From Candidatus Blautia intestinigallinarum (GTDB lineage: Bacteria; Bacillota; Clostridia; Lachnospirales; Lachnospiraceae), in contig DXIX01000012.1 of the NCBI GenBank assembly GCA_019112635.1, positions 62,001-126,000 on the forward strand: DNA of 64,000 nt. Reading direction: 5' to 3'. The notes beneath the pieces are model-generated. The model worked only from the letters and a program-made list of their open reading frames with translations, ran no database searches and had not been told where the DNA came from. This document shows positions 52,416 through 60,700 of the stretch, in pieces (the first letter of the stretch is position 1; every line of letters begins with the position of its first letter). The position numbers and the translations under genes were made by a program.

Positions 52416-53402
52416 ATGCCGGCAAGTGATATCGGGATTGATCTGGGAACGACCAGTTCGCTGGTTTATTCCACAGGAAAAGGAATTATATTGAAAGAGC
52501 CATCGGTTGTGGCATATGATAAGGATACGGAGAAAATCAAGGCCGTCGGTGAAGAAGCAAGACAGATGATTGGACGGGCAGGCGGAAACATCGAAGCGAT
52601 CCGGCCAATACGGGGCGGAGAGATCACAGATTATCTCATGCTGGAGAAAATGCTGAAGTATTTTATTTCCAAAGCGATGGGAAATAGGGCTTTTCGGAAG
52701 CCGCGGATCAGCATCAGTGTTCCCAGTCAGTCCACAGAAGTGGAGCGCAGGGCGATGAAGGAAGCCACGTATCAGGCTGGTGCCAGGGAGGTCTATCTGA
52801 TTGAGGAGGCCATAGCGGCGGCAATCGGATCTGGAATCGATATCCTGAAGCCTTTTGGAAATATGATTGTTGATATCGGCGGTGGAACGACGGATGCGGC
52901 GATTATCTCTCTGGGAGATGTGGTGGAATCCAACTCCATCAAGACAGCCGGTGACAGCTTTGATCAGGCTATTATGAGATATGTGAGAAACACACATAAT
53001 CTTTTTATCGGGGAACAGGCTGCGGAAAAAATTAAGATTCAAATCGGGACGGCCGTCGGGCGGGCCAACAGTATTTCAATGGAAGTAAAAGGCAGAAATA
53101 TTATCACAGGCCTGCCGAAGGTGGCAACTTTGACGTCCGAAGAAATACGTTCAGCTCTCCAGGAAGAGACTTCCCATATCCTGGAGATGGTACATGGTGT
53201 CTTGGAGAAAACCCCGCCAGAGCTGGCGGCTGACATTGTGGACCGGGGCATTGTGCTGACCGGGGGAGGAGCACTGCTGCACGGGATGGAAGAGCTGATC
53301 GAACAGAAGACAGGAATCAATACGATGATAGCGGAGAATCCCACGCTGGTTGTGGCGGAGGGAACAGGAAAATATGCGGAGTTTGCGTCCCGCATGATGT
53401 GA
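52416..53402 (+). CDS. mreB: MreB/Mbl-family actin-like cell-shape protein
   Basis: 328 residues, AAAGGAG upstream. Actin-fold phosphate loops: IGIDLGTTSSLVYS (phosphate 1) and IVDIGGGTTDAAIISLGD (phosphate 2); the adenosine loop is VLTGGGALLHGMEELI. Polymerises under the membrane to guide lateral wall synthesis. It is not next to mreCD, and the sequence fits an Mbl/MreBH-like solo paralogue as well as MreB. Slightly shorter than B. subtilis MreB (337). Confidence 0.9.
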   Translation: MPASDIGIDLGTTSSLVYSTGKGIILKEPSVVAYDKDTEKIKAVGEEARQMIGRAGGNIEAIRPIRGGEITDYLMLEKMLKYFISKAMGNRAFRKPRISISVPSQSTEVERRAMKEATYQAGAREVYLIEEAIAAAIGSGIDILKPFGNMIVDIGGGTTDAAIISLGDVVESNSIKTAGDSFDQAIMRYVRNTHNLFIGEQAAEKIKIQIGTAVGRANSISMEVKGRNIITGLPKVATLTSEEIRSALQEETSHILEMVHGVLEKTPPELAADIVDRGIVLTGGGALLHGMEELIEQKTGINTMIAENPTLVVAEGTGKYAEFASRMM

Positions 53403-53410
53403 GAAGAGAG

Positions 53411-53453
53411 TGGCTGCTGCGGAAGAAGTCTGGGATTTCGCAGCAGCCAGTTT
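53411..53453 (+). terminator. Terminator after the MreB-family gene
   Basis: Perfect 11-bp stem TGGCTGCTGCG (53411-53421) / CGCAGCAGCCA (53439-53449), 17-nt loop, short TTT. Confidence 0.75.
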
Positions 53454-53482
53454 CATTATCCGGAGTGAATTAGGAGGAGAAT

Positions 53483-55708
53483 ATGCAGGAGACAGTCAGT
53501 GGGTACATAGATCATATCATATTTCGAAATGAAGACAATGGATATACAGTGTTGTCTCTGGTAAAGGAGAATGAAGAAATCACCTGTGTGGGGAATTTTC
53601 AGTATATTTCTCAGGGGGAGATGATCGAGGCCAGCGGTCATTATGTGAATCATCCGACTTACGGGGAGCAGTTTCAGGTAGAGGCTTTTGAAATCAAAGC
53701 GCCGGAGGACTCTCTGGCTATGGAACGATATCTGGGATCCGGGGCAATCAAAGGAATCGGGCCTGCTCTGGCAGCACGTATTGTCCGAAAATTTGGAAAT
53801 GACACAATCCGGATTGTGGAGGAAGAGCCGGAGAGGCTGGCGGAAGTCAAGGGGATCAGTGAGAAGAAAGCCAGAGAGATCGCTGCGCAGGTCGTGGAGA
53901 AAGCAGACATGAGGCAGGCGATGATGTTTCTGCAGAAGTATGGGATTTCGTTGAATCTGGGGGCGAAGATTTACCAGAAATACGGGCAGAAATTATTTGG
54001 AATTCTTCAGGAGAATCCTTACCGTCTGGCCGAGGATATTGAGGGAGTCGGATTTAAGATTGCCGATGAGATCGCCGCGCGGATTGGCATCCACACAGAT
54101 TCGGATTACCGCATACGGAGCGGCCTTTTATATACACTTCTGCAGGCTGTGGGGGAAGGGCATGTCTATCTGCCCAAGGAACAGCTTTTGTCCAGGGCGG
54201 AGGAGATTCTCGGAGTGGACGCCGAGTATATGGAAAAACATCTCATGGATCTTGCCATTGAGAGAAAAGTGGTGATTAAGGAACAGGAAGAGCAGCAGCT
54301 GGTCTATGGAAGCCAGTATTATTATCTGGAACTTAACACAGCGCGCATGTTGAATGAACTGAATGTCCGCTGCCCTGAGAATCCTGTGCTGGTGGAGAAA
54401 AATATCAGCCGGATCGAACAGACAGAGGGAATTGTCCTGGATGAAATGCAAAAAGAAGCCGTCCGGCAGGCAGCGGGGAATGGTTTGTTTATTCTGACCG
54501 GAGGGCCCGGGACTGGAAAGACCACCACGATCAACACCATCATCCGCTTTTTTGAGGCGGAGGGTCTGACAATTGCACTGGCGGCCCCCACCGGACGGGC
54601 TGCGAAGCGGATGACAGAGACGACAGGGCATGAGGCGCAGACGATACACAGATTGCTGGAACTGTCAGGAATGGGACAGGAAGAACAGGGAGTTCACTTT
54701 GAGAGAAATGAACAGAATCCACTGGAGTCGGATGTTATTATCATTGATGAGATGTCTATGGTGGATATTCACCTGATTCATTCTCTGCTCAGCGCTATTG
54801 TGGTGGGAACGAGACTCATACTGGTGGGGGATGTGGATCAGCTGCCCAGTGTGGGACCTGGAAATGTTCTGCGGGATATCATACATTCTCATGCTTTCCC
54901 GGTGGTGGAACTCAATAAAATATTCCGTCAGGCAAGTCAGAGCGATATTGTTGTAAATGCTCATAAGATTAATGCCGGCCAGGAAGTTGTGCTGGACAAC
55001 AAGAGCAGAGATTTTTTCTTTCTGAAAAGATACAATGCGGACATTATTGTCCGCGTGCTGATTGCGCTGATCCAGGAGAAACTGCCGCCGTATGTGCAGG
55101 CAGAGCCGACAGAGATTCAGGTGCTCACCCCTATGAGAAAAGGATTGCTGGGAGTGGAAAGGCTGAATCAGATTTTACAGCATTATTTGAATCCGCCTTC
55201 CCCGGAGAAAAAGGAAAAGGAGACTTCCGGCGGATTGTTCCGGCAGGGCGATAAGGTCATGCAGGTGAAGAATAACTATCAGTTGGAATGGGAAATACGG
55301 GGCAAGTATGGAATCCCTGTGGATGAAGGAGTGGGAGTCTTCAACGGTGATGTGGGAATCGTGCGTGAGATCAATGAATTTGCGGAGATGGTGACGGTGG
55401 AGTTTGAGGAGAGTAAGTTTGTAGAGTATTCCTTTAAGCAGCTGGATGAGCTGGAGCTGGCTTATGCGGTTACCATCCACAAATCCCAGGGAAGTGAGTA
55501 TCCCGCAGTTGTGATTCCGCTTTTAAATGGGCCTAGGATGCTGATGAACCGGAATCTTCTCTATACAGCAGTCACAAGAGCGCGAAAGTGTGTGACGGTG
55601 GTGGGGAGTGAGGAGACCTTCCAGGCCATGATACGTAATGAGAGGCAGCAGAGAAGATACAGTTCTCTGGATGCGCGCATTGAGGAATTGAAGGAGATGA
55701 AGATATAG
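53483..55708 (+). CDS. recD2: RecD2-type SF1B DNA helicase
   Basis: 741 residues, GGAGGAG upstream. N-terminal OB-like and HhH region (GIGPALAARIVRKF, VKGISEKKAREIA), helicase motif I LTGGPGTGKTTTINTI, Ia APTGRAAKRM, II IIIDEMSMVD, III LVGDVDQLPSVGPG, V/VI YAVTIHKSQGSEYPAVVIP and YTAVTRARK. 5'-3' helicase involved in repair and recombination, independent of RecBC. It is the long RecD2 form because of the ~300-residue N-terminal extension. The downstream ComF-family gene may be coupled. Confidence 0.94.
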   Translation: MQETVSGYIDHIIFRNEDNGYTVLSLVKENEEITCVGNFQYISQGEMIEASGHYVNHPTYGEQFQVEAFEIKAPEDSLAMERYLGSGAIKGIGPALAARIVRKFGNDTIRIVEEEPERLAEVKGISEKKAREIAAQVVEKADMRQAMMFLQKYGISLNLGAKIYQKYGQKLFGILQENPYRLAEDIEGVGFKIADEIAARIGIHTDSDYRIRSGLLYTLLQAVGEGHVYLPKEQLLSRAEEILGVDAEYMEKHLMDLAIERKVVIKEQEEQQLVYGSQYYYLELNTARMLNELNVRCPENPVLVEKNISRIEQTEGIVLDEMQKEAVRQAAGNGLFILTGGPGTGKTTTINTIIRFFEAEGLTIALAAPTGRAAKRMTETTGHEAQTIHRLLELSGMGQEEQGVHFERNEQNPLESDVIIIDEMSMVDIHLIHSLLSAIVVGTRLILVGDVDQLPSVGPGNVLRDIIHSHAFPVVELNKIFRQASQSDIVVNAHKINAGQEVVLDNKSRDFFFLKRYNADIIVRVLIALIQEKLPPYVQAEPTEIQVLTPMRKGLLGVERLNQILQHYLNPPSPEKKEKETSGGLFRQGDKVMQVKNNYQLEWEIRGKYGIPVDEGVGVFNGDVGIVREINEFAEMVTVEFEESKFVEYSFKQLDELELAYAVTIHKSQGSEYPAVVIPLLNGPRMLMNRNLLYTAVTRARKCVTVVGSEETFQAMIRNERQQRRYSSLDARIEELKEMKI

Positions 55709-55752
55709 AGAAGAAAAGATGGGAACGGTATGGGGAAAAAGCACTGAACCTT

Positions 55753-56436
55753 TTGTATCCTCGCTGTTGCCCGATCTGTCATCGGGTGCTTCAGGATCAG
55801 AACGGCTTGATCTGTCCTGACTGCCTAAAAAGCCTGAGGCCAGTGGAAGAGCCTCGGTGTAAGAAATGTGGAAAGAGTATAGAGTATGAGGAAGAAGAAC
55901 TGTGCTGGGATTGCCAGAACCGAAGTCATGAATTTGATGAAGGGCGGGGGATTTTTCCTTATGACAAGGTCATGCGCAGATCGATTCTGAAGTATAAGGA
56001 TGGCGGGAGACGGGAGTATGGGGATTTCTATGGAAAAGCTCTGTTATATTATGGAAGAAAAGAATTGGCCCGCTGGCATCCCCAGGCGGTTCTGGCTGTG
56101 CCCATACACCCAAAAAAGAAAAGAATGAGAGGATTTGACCAGGCTGAATATCTTGCGGAAATTGTGGCGGAAGAGCTGAAGATTCCCTGCCTGCAAGGTT
56201 ATGTGAAAAAAACGAAGCCAACAGCTGCACAGAAAAATCTGGGAGCATCCCAGAGAAGAAAGAATCTTAGGGACTCTTTTGTGGGGCTTCCAGGAGACTG
56301 GAAGGTGTCCTCTCTTTTGATTATCGATGACGTGTATACAACCGGAAGTACAATGGATGCGGTAAGCCTGCAGGCACGTCTTCACGGAGTCGAAAAAATT
56401 TATTTTCTGACGGTTTGCGTAGGAAAAGGGAACTGA
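55753..56436 (+). CDS. comFC: ComF-family phosphoribosyltransferase-like protein
   Basis: At least 227 residues. The open frame continues upstream without ATG/GTG; CTG at 55744 (GGGGAAA 8 nt before, reading LNLLYPRCCPIC) or TTG at 55753 are the candidates and I give the TTG. N-terminal zinc ribbon with CCPICHRVL, CPDC, CKKCGK and CWDC; C-terminal PRTase fold with VPIHPKKKRMRGFDQAEYLA and the PRPP motif LLIIDDVYTTGSTMDA. Acts with ComFA in cytosolic DNA uptake in competent bacteria; no comFA is adjacent. It lies 44 bp after recD2. Confidence 0.87.
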   Translation: MYPRCCPICHRVLQDQNGLICPDCLKSLRPVEEPRCKKCGKSIEYEEEELCWDCQNRSHEFDEGRGIFPYDKVMRRSILKYKDGGRREYGDFYGKALLYYGRKELARWHPQAVLAVPIHPKKKRMRGFDQAEYLAEIVAEELKIPCLQGYVKKTKPTAAQKNLGASQRRKNLRDSFVGLPGDWKVSSLLIIDDVYTTGSTMDAVSLQARLHGVEKIYFLTVCVGKGN

Positions 56437-56444
56437 AAAAGCCC

Positions 56445-56473
56445 TTTTCATCGCTTATGATTTATGCTAAAAT
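56445..56473 (+). promoter_or_regulatory. Promoter of the membrane-protein pair
   Basis: TTTTCA (56445-56450), 17-bp spacer, TAAAAT (56468-56473), about 60 bp before the next start codon. Confidence 0.5.
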
Positions 56474-56534
56474 ATTTTTATATGCAAAAAAGTTGCAGCA
56501 ACACAGAAGAAACAAAGTGAAATGAGGTTTTCAG

Positions 56535-56963
56535 ATGTTAAATCTAGAAAAAGTAAAACTGATGAATAAGCTGGCAATGTATGAAAACAATGCAGGAAAA
56601 ACTTATCTTCCGATCAGTAAGTATTATCGAAGTGATTATATCGGAATGGCTTTAATCAAGAATTTTTTCCTTGTGACGATTGGATACATTTTACTGATTG
56701 CAGTGATTCTTGGATATCTCTCAGAGTATCTGATTGATCATATTAATAATATGAATCTGATGGCTTTGATTGCCGTGATTGTAATCGGATATCTGATTCT
56801 GCTGGCAGTTTACACCGTGCTGACATACGTCCAGTATTCTGTCCGCTATCACCGGGCCAAGAAAAGTGTGAAGCAGTATTATATTCAGCTCACAAAACTG
56901 GAGAGAATGTACGGCAGAAATGAAAAGAAAAATAATGGACGGCAGACAAGCAGGAGGAAGTGA
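56535..56963 (+). CDS. Unknown two-pass membrane protein
   Basis: 142 residues, GAGG upstream. A basic N-terminal ~40 residues (LEKVKLMNKLAMYENN, PISKYYRSDYIGM) precede two long hydrophobic helices (about 43-65 and 75-98, separated by a short outward loop DHINNMN). A basic, amphipathic C-terminal tail follows (KSVKQYYIQLTKLERMYGRNEKKNN). I do not recognise the family. It lies directly before another membrane protein (2-bp gap) and the cdaAR pair, so it may belong to the envelope/c-di-AMP group. Confidence 0.65.
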   Translation: MLNLEKVKLMNKLAMYENNAGKTYLPISKYYRSDYIGMALIKNFFLVTIGYILLIAVILGYLSEYLIDHINNMNLMALIAVIVIGYLILLAVYTVLTYVQYSVRYHRAKKSVKQYYIQLTKLERMYGRNEKKNNGRQTSRRK

Positions 56964-56965
56964 AA

Positions 56966-58141
56966 ATGACAACATTTTTAGAAGTGAAGCAGAAGATTAA
57001 AAGTTTTTATGGACGATATGAGATTTATATTGTTCCGATTCTGAAATTTATTCTGGCGCTTATCAGCTTTGTCTGGATTAATTCTACGCTTGGTTTCACT
57101 GCAGCCTTGACAAATCCGTTTGTGGTTTTGATTCTGGCCTTGCTGTGCTCTATTTTGCCGGTCAATCTGATTTTGTATCTTAGCTTTGTGCTGGTGATCG
57201 GGCATTGTTACAGTGTGGGAATTGAAGTGGCAGCTTTCGCACTGGTACTGGTTTTATTCCTGCTGATTCTGTTTTTGCGTTTCAGCAGCAAGATGAATGT
57301 GGTTATGATCTTTACTCCGCTGGCCATGGGAATACACATTCCGGCGCTTCTGCCTATCGGAAGCGGCCTGATGTCCAACCCGCTTGCGGCGATCCCGGCG
57401 GGCTGCGGAGTGATTTTTTATTATTTTGTGGAATTGGTTCAGGAACAGGCAACTGTGCTGCAGAATCAGGACACAGAGATGCTTCAGAAGATCAAACTTC
57501 TGTCAGACGGACTGATCCGGAATCAGGAAATGTGGATTACCGTGGTTGCTTTCGTGGCAGTGATCCTGATTGTCTATGGCATCCGGACAAGATTTTTTGA
57601 TTATGCGTGGAGAGCTTCCATTGTGGCAGGCGGTGTTACCTATATTTTTCTGATGCTCATGGGAAGCCTGCTGCTGAATGTTCAGAATTCAATCCTGGAG
57701 CTGGCCATTTTTACGGTGGTCGCGATCTTGATTGGAATTCTCCTGGAACTTTTTGTGTTCGGAGGGGATTACACCAGGACAGAACGTCTCGAATATGAAG
57801 ACGACGAATACTATTATTATGTAAAAGCGGTTCCGAAGGCGACGGTTGCGACTTCTGAGAGAAATATCAAGAAGATCAATGCGACACCGATGGAACAGGA
57901 ACAGACAAAAAAGAACGGCGCGGAGTATGTGGTGGCTCACGGAAAAGAGGAATGGGAACCTCAGGCTATCGTACCGCCGTCACGGGAAGAAAGAAGAGAA
58001 GACCATCCGGATGAGATCTCCACAGAGAGAATCGACTCCTCCTGGCAGGCGAATGGGCAAAATGAGGAAGCACTTCCTCTGGAGGAAAGTATGGATGTGG
58101 ATTTTGAGAAGAAACTGGAGGAATCTTTGAAAGATCTCTAG
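56966..58141 (+). CDS. Unknown multi-pass membrane protein with acidic cytoplasmic tail
   Basis: 391 residues from the ATG at 56966 (AGGAGG 8 nt upstream). Eight or so hydrophobic segments occupy residues ~20-265: short hairpins around LILALLCSILPVNLILYLSFVLVIG, MGIHIPALLPIGSGLMSNPLAAIPAGCGVIFYYFVEL and a later four-helix group. The last ~120 residues are hydrophilic and acidic (YEDDEYYYYVKAVPK to VDFEKKLEESLKDL), probably cytoplasmic. Topology recalls stage II/FUSC-like or transporter-like proteins but no named family was identified. It is translated right after the two-pass protein and 70 bp before cdaA. Confidence 0.65.
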   Translation: MTTFLEVKQKIKSFYGRYEIYIVPILKFILALISFVWINSTLGFTAALTNPFVVLILALLCSILPVNLILYLSFVLVIGHCYSVGIEVAAFALVLVLFLLILFLRFSSKMNVVMIFTPLAMGIHIPALLPIGSGLMSNPLAAIPAGCGVIFYYFVELVQEQATVLQNQDTEMLQKIKLLSDGLIRNQEMWITVVAFVAVILIVYGIRTRFFDYAWRASIVAGGVTYIFLMLMGSLLLNVQNSILELAIFTVVAILIGILLELFVFGGDYTRTERLEYEDDEYYYYVKAVPKATVATSERNIKKINATPMEQEQTKKNGAEYVVAHGKEEWEPQAIVPPSREERREDHPDEISTERIDSSWQANGQNEEALPLEESMDVDFEKKLEESLKDL

Positions 58142-58211
58142 AATGGTCGGGAAAATGATTTCAGGCTGCCGGAGAGGGCAGTGAATATAAAAATTCAGAG
58201 AGGAGGACAGG

Positions 58212-59099
58212 ATGAATAGTGTCAGTCAATTCTTGGATAATTATATATTGAAGATTTCCTTACCGCACATCGGAATTATTGATATTATTGAAATTCTGAT
58301 CATCTCCGTTTTCATTTATCAGTTTATGATCTGGATCAAACAGACCAGAGCGTATGCCCTGCTCAAGGGTATCATGGTAATTTTGTGTTTCGTGGTGATT
58401 ATCTATCTGTTTAAGATGAATACGCTGATCTGGATTGTCAACAATGTGGCCACCGTGATGGTGACGGCGTTGGTGATTATCTTTCAGCCGGAACTGCGAA
58501 AAATCCTGGAGCAGCTGGGACAGAAAAATGTGATCGCCTCGGTAATTCCTTTTGACAGAGGAAAAGAAGTACAGGCACGTTTCACAGATAAGACAGTGAA
58601 CGAGATTGTGAAGGCTTGTTTCGATATGGGAGAAGCCCGTACCGGAGCACTGATTGTGATAGAGCAGGAAGTGGTGCTGTCCGAATATGAGAGAACAGGA
58701 ATTCTTTTGGACTCTCTCATTACCAGCCAGCTTCTGATCAATATCTTTGAGCACAATACGCCGCTTCACGATGGAGCGATTATCGTGAGAGGAAACCGTA
58801 TTGTGGCGGCAACCTGTTATCTGCCCTTGTCAGACAATATGGAACTGAGCAAACAGCTGGGAACCAGACATCGGGCAGGAGTAGGAATCAGCGAAGTGAG
58901 TGATTCTCTGACAATTATTGTCTCAGAAGAGACCGGTGAGGTGTCCACCGCACTGAACGGAAAGCTGAGACGGAACATCTCAGAGGAACAGCTTCGGGAA
59001 CAATTGGTTCAGGTTCAGAATAAAAAAGTTGTGAATAACAGTAAATTGATCAATTTATGGAAGGGAAGGGCGAAGTATGAAAAAAAGTCTGACCACTAA
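58212..59099 (+). CDS. cdaA: Diadenylate cyclase CdaA
   Basis: 295 residues, AGAGGAGG upstream. Three N-terminal transmembrane segments (about residues 20-90) and a DAC domain with the catalytic DGA at 187-189 (LHDGAIIVRG) and RHR at 219-221 (GTRHRAGVGISE). Makes c-di-AMP from two ATP, controlling K+ and osmolyte transport, including Ktr systems like that at 1-3 kb. The regulator CdaR overlaps its 3' end by 23 bp. The usual third gene, glmM, is not downstream here. Confidence 0.97.
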   Translation: MNSVSQFLDNYILKISLPHIGIIDIIEILIISVFIYQFMIWIKQTRAYALLKGIMVILCFVVIIYLFKMNTLIWIVNNVATVMVTALVIIFQPELRKILEQLGQKNVIASVIPFDRGKEVQARFTDKTVNEIVKACFDMGEARTGALIVIEQEVVLSEYERTGILLDSLITSQLLINIFEHNTPLHDGAIIVRGNRIVAATCYLPLSDNMELSKQLGTRHRAGVGISEVSDSLTIIVSEETGEVSTALNGKLRRNISEEQLREQLVQVQNKKVVNNSKLINLWKGRAKYEKKSDH

Positions 59100-60366
59100 T
59101 ATCCCTTTGAAGATCATGTCTGTGATAGCGGCTATCTTGATCTGGCTGATCATTGTTAATGTGGATAATCCGATTGTGACAAGAACCATTCCGAATGTGC
59201 CGGTTCAGGTACTCAACGAAGCGTACATAGAGAGTGGCGGCATGATGTGTCTGATCCCGGAGGATCAGGATAGAGTCAGCGTGACAGTGCGCGGAACCCG
59301 GAAGACCGTTGAGAGTCTGAAGGCAAGCGACATCACTGCGACAGCAGACTTGAAGCAGGTGGTGGATCTGAGTACGGATCCTGTGATGGTGCCGATTGCA
59401 GTCAACTGTCCGGGAATTGACGCGAACAATGCCCAGTCAGTCCCAAGAAACATGGAGATTCAGATTGAGGAGATGATGACGCAGGAGTTCATCGTGACTG
59501 TGGATACAGACGGCACACAGCCAGGAAAAGGGTATGAGATCGGCTCGTTGGAATCAAATCCGGAGAAGATTCGAATTACCGGACCGCAGTCTTTGATTGA
59601 AAAGATAGACCGTGTAGTTGCGACTGTGGATGTGGAAGGAATCACTTCAGATACGACCGAGCAGGCAGAGCTGACCATTATCGACAGGAATCAGGAAGAA
59701 CTGACAGAGAATCAGATGAAATATCTGAAATATGATATTTTGTCTCCGGAAGTTTCTGTGACAGTTGATCTGTGGAAAGTGAAGTCGAACGTACAGATAG
59801 AGGCAAGCTATGTGGGAACACCGGCAGATGGATATAAAGTAGATAAACTGTCGCTGACGCCAAGTGAAATCAGTGTTGCCGGAAGCGATGAGGCCTTGAG
59901 CCAGCTGGAAGCTCAGGGAAATACCATTCAGATTTCGGCAGATCAGGTGGATGTATCCGGCAAGAAGGAAGATTTTGATACCAGAGTCAATCTGACAGAT
60001 TTCCTGCCGACCGGCATTGAACTGACCACAGGAACCAGCGAGACTTTGATTATCCGGGCAGAGATACTGCCAATGGACAGCCGGTCTTATACCATATCTA
60101 CAAAGGATATCACAGTGGAAAATGCGCCTTCCGATCTGGAGGTTGTGTTTGAGACAGACCGGATTGAAATCCGGGTGCAGGAGAATGGAAGCTCGCTGGA
60201 TGAACTGGATATCAAGGATATCGAGGCTTCCATTGATCTGACGGGAAAAGAAGCAGGAAGTTATCAAATACCGGTTGAAATTACTCTGCCGGAGGGGTAT
60301 AGTTTAGTTAGTACCGTCCATGCAGATGTGAAATTGTCGGAAACCACTGAGGTGACGACAGAGTAA
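59077..60366 (+). CDS. cdaR: CdaR (YbbR-domain) regulator of CdaA
   Basis: 429 residues starting inside the end of cdaA. One N-terminal transmembrane helix (ITT-like NIPLKIMSVIAAILIWLIIVNVDNP) then four YbbR repeats outside the membrane, each built around patterns such as VPVQVLNEAYIESGG, GKGYEIGSLESNPEKIRITGPQSLIEKIDRV and ADGYKVDKLSLTPSEISVAGS. Modulates CdaA activity by membrane contact. The order cdaA-cdaR is universal in Firmicutes. Confidence 0.93.
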   Translation: MKKSLTTNIPLKIMSVIAAILIWLIIVNVDNPIVTRTIPNVPVQVLNEAYIESGGMMCLIPEDQDRVSVTVRGTRKTVESLKASDITATADLKQVVDLSTDPVMVPIAVNCPGIDANNAQSVPRNMEIQIEEMMTQEFIVTVDTDGTQPGKGYEIGSLESNPEKIRITGPQSLIEKIDRVVATVDVEGITSDTTEQAELTIIDRNQEELTENQMKYLKYDILSPEVSVTVDLWKVKSNVQIEASYVGTPADGYKVDKLSLTPSEISVAGSDEALSQLEAQGNTIQISADQVDVSGKKEDFDTRVNLTDFLPTGIELTTGTSETLIIRAEILPMDSRSYTISTKDITVENAPSDLEVVFETDRIEIRVQENGSSLDELDIKDIEASIDLTGKEAGSYQIPVEITLPEGYSLVSTVHADVKLSETTEVTTE

Positions 60367-60383
60367 AAACAGAGGTAAAGGTT

Positions 60384-60647
60384 ATGAAAAGTTGTAAAGT
60401 ACAGGTGATCAATCCGACAGGGCTGCATCTGCGCCCGGCAGGCAATTTGTGTAAGGAGGCATTGAAATATAAGTCAATGGTGACTTTCCGTTACAAAGAC
60501 GGTACCGCCAACGCCAAGAGTGTTCTCAGCGTTCTGGGCGCCTGCGTGAAGTGTGGAGATGAGATTGAATTAGTTTGTGAAGGAGAGGATGAAGAGGAAG
60601 CAATAGAGAATCTGACCAGTTATATTAAGGCTGGCCTGGGAGAGTAG
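60384..60647 (+). CDS. ptsH: Phosphocarrier HPr-family protein
   Basis: 87 residues, AGGTAAAGG upstream. His15 in INPTGLHLRPAG is the phosphoacceptor of HPr, and Ser46 in NAKSVLSVLGACV matches the HPr kinase site. Both residues are present, so it could act in PTS phosphotransfer and in CcpA-dependent catabolite control; a Crh-type protein would lack His15. It is not next to ptsI. Extra cysteines (C4, C23, C54, C57) are uncommon in HPr. It sits between cdaR and the L,D-transpeptidase gene. Confidence 0.88.
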   Translation: MKSCKVQVINPTGLHLRPAGNLCKEALKYKSMVTFRYKDGTANAKSVLSVLGACVKCGDEIELVCEGEDEEEAIENLTSYIKAGLGE

Positions 60648-60700
60648 AGATCTTCTATCCTGTGCAGGATAGAGAAAAGGAGATAATCAGGAGGAATAAG

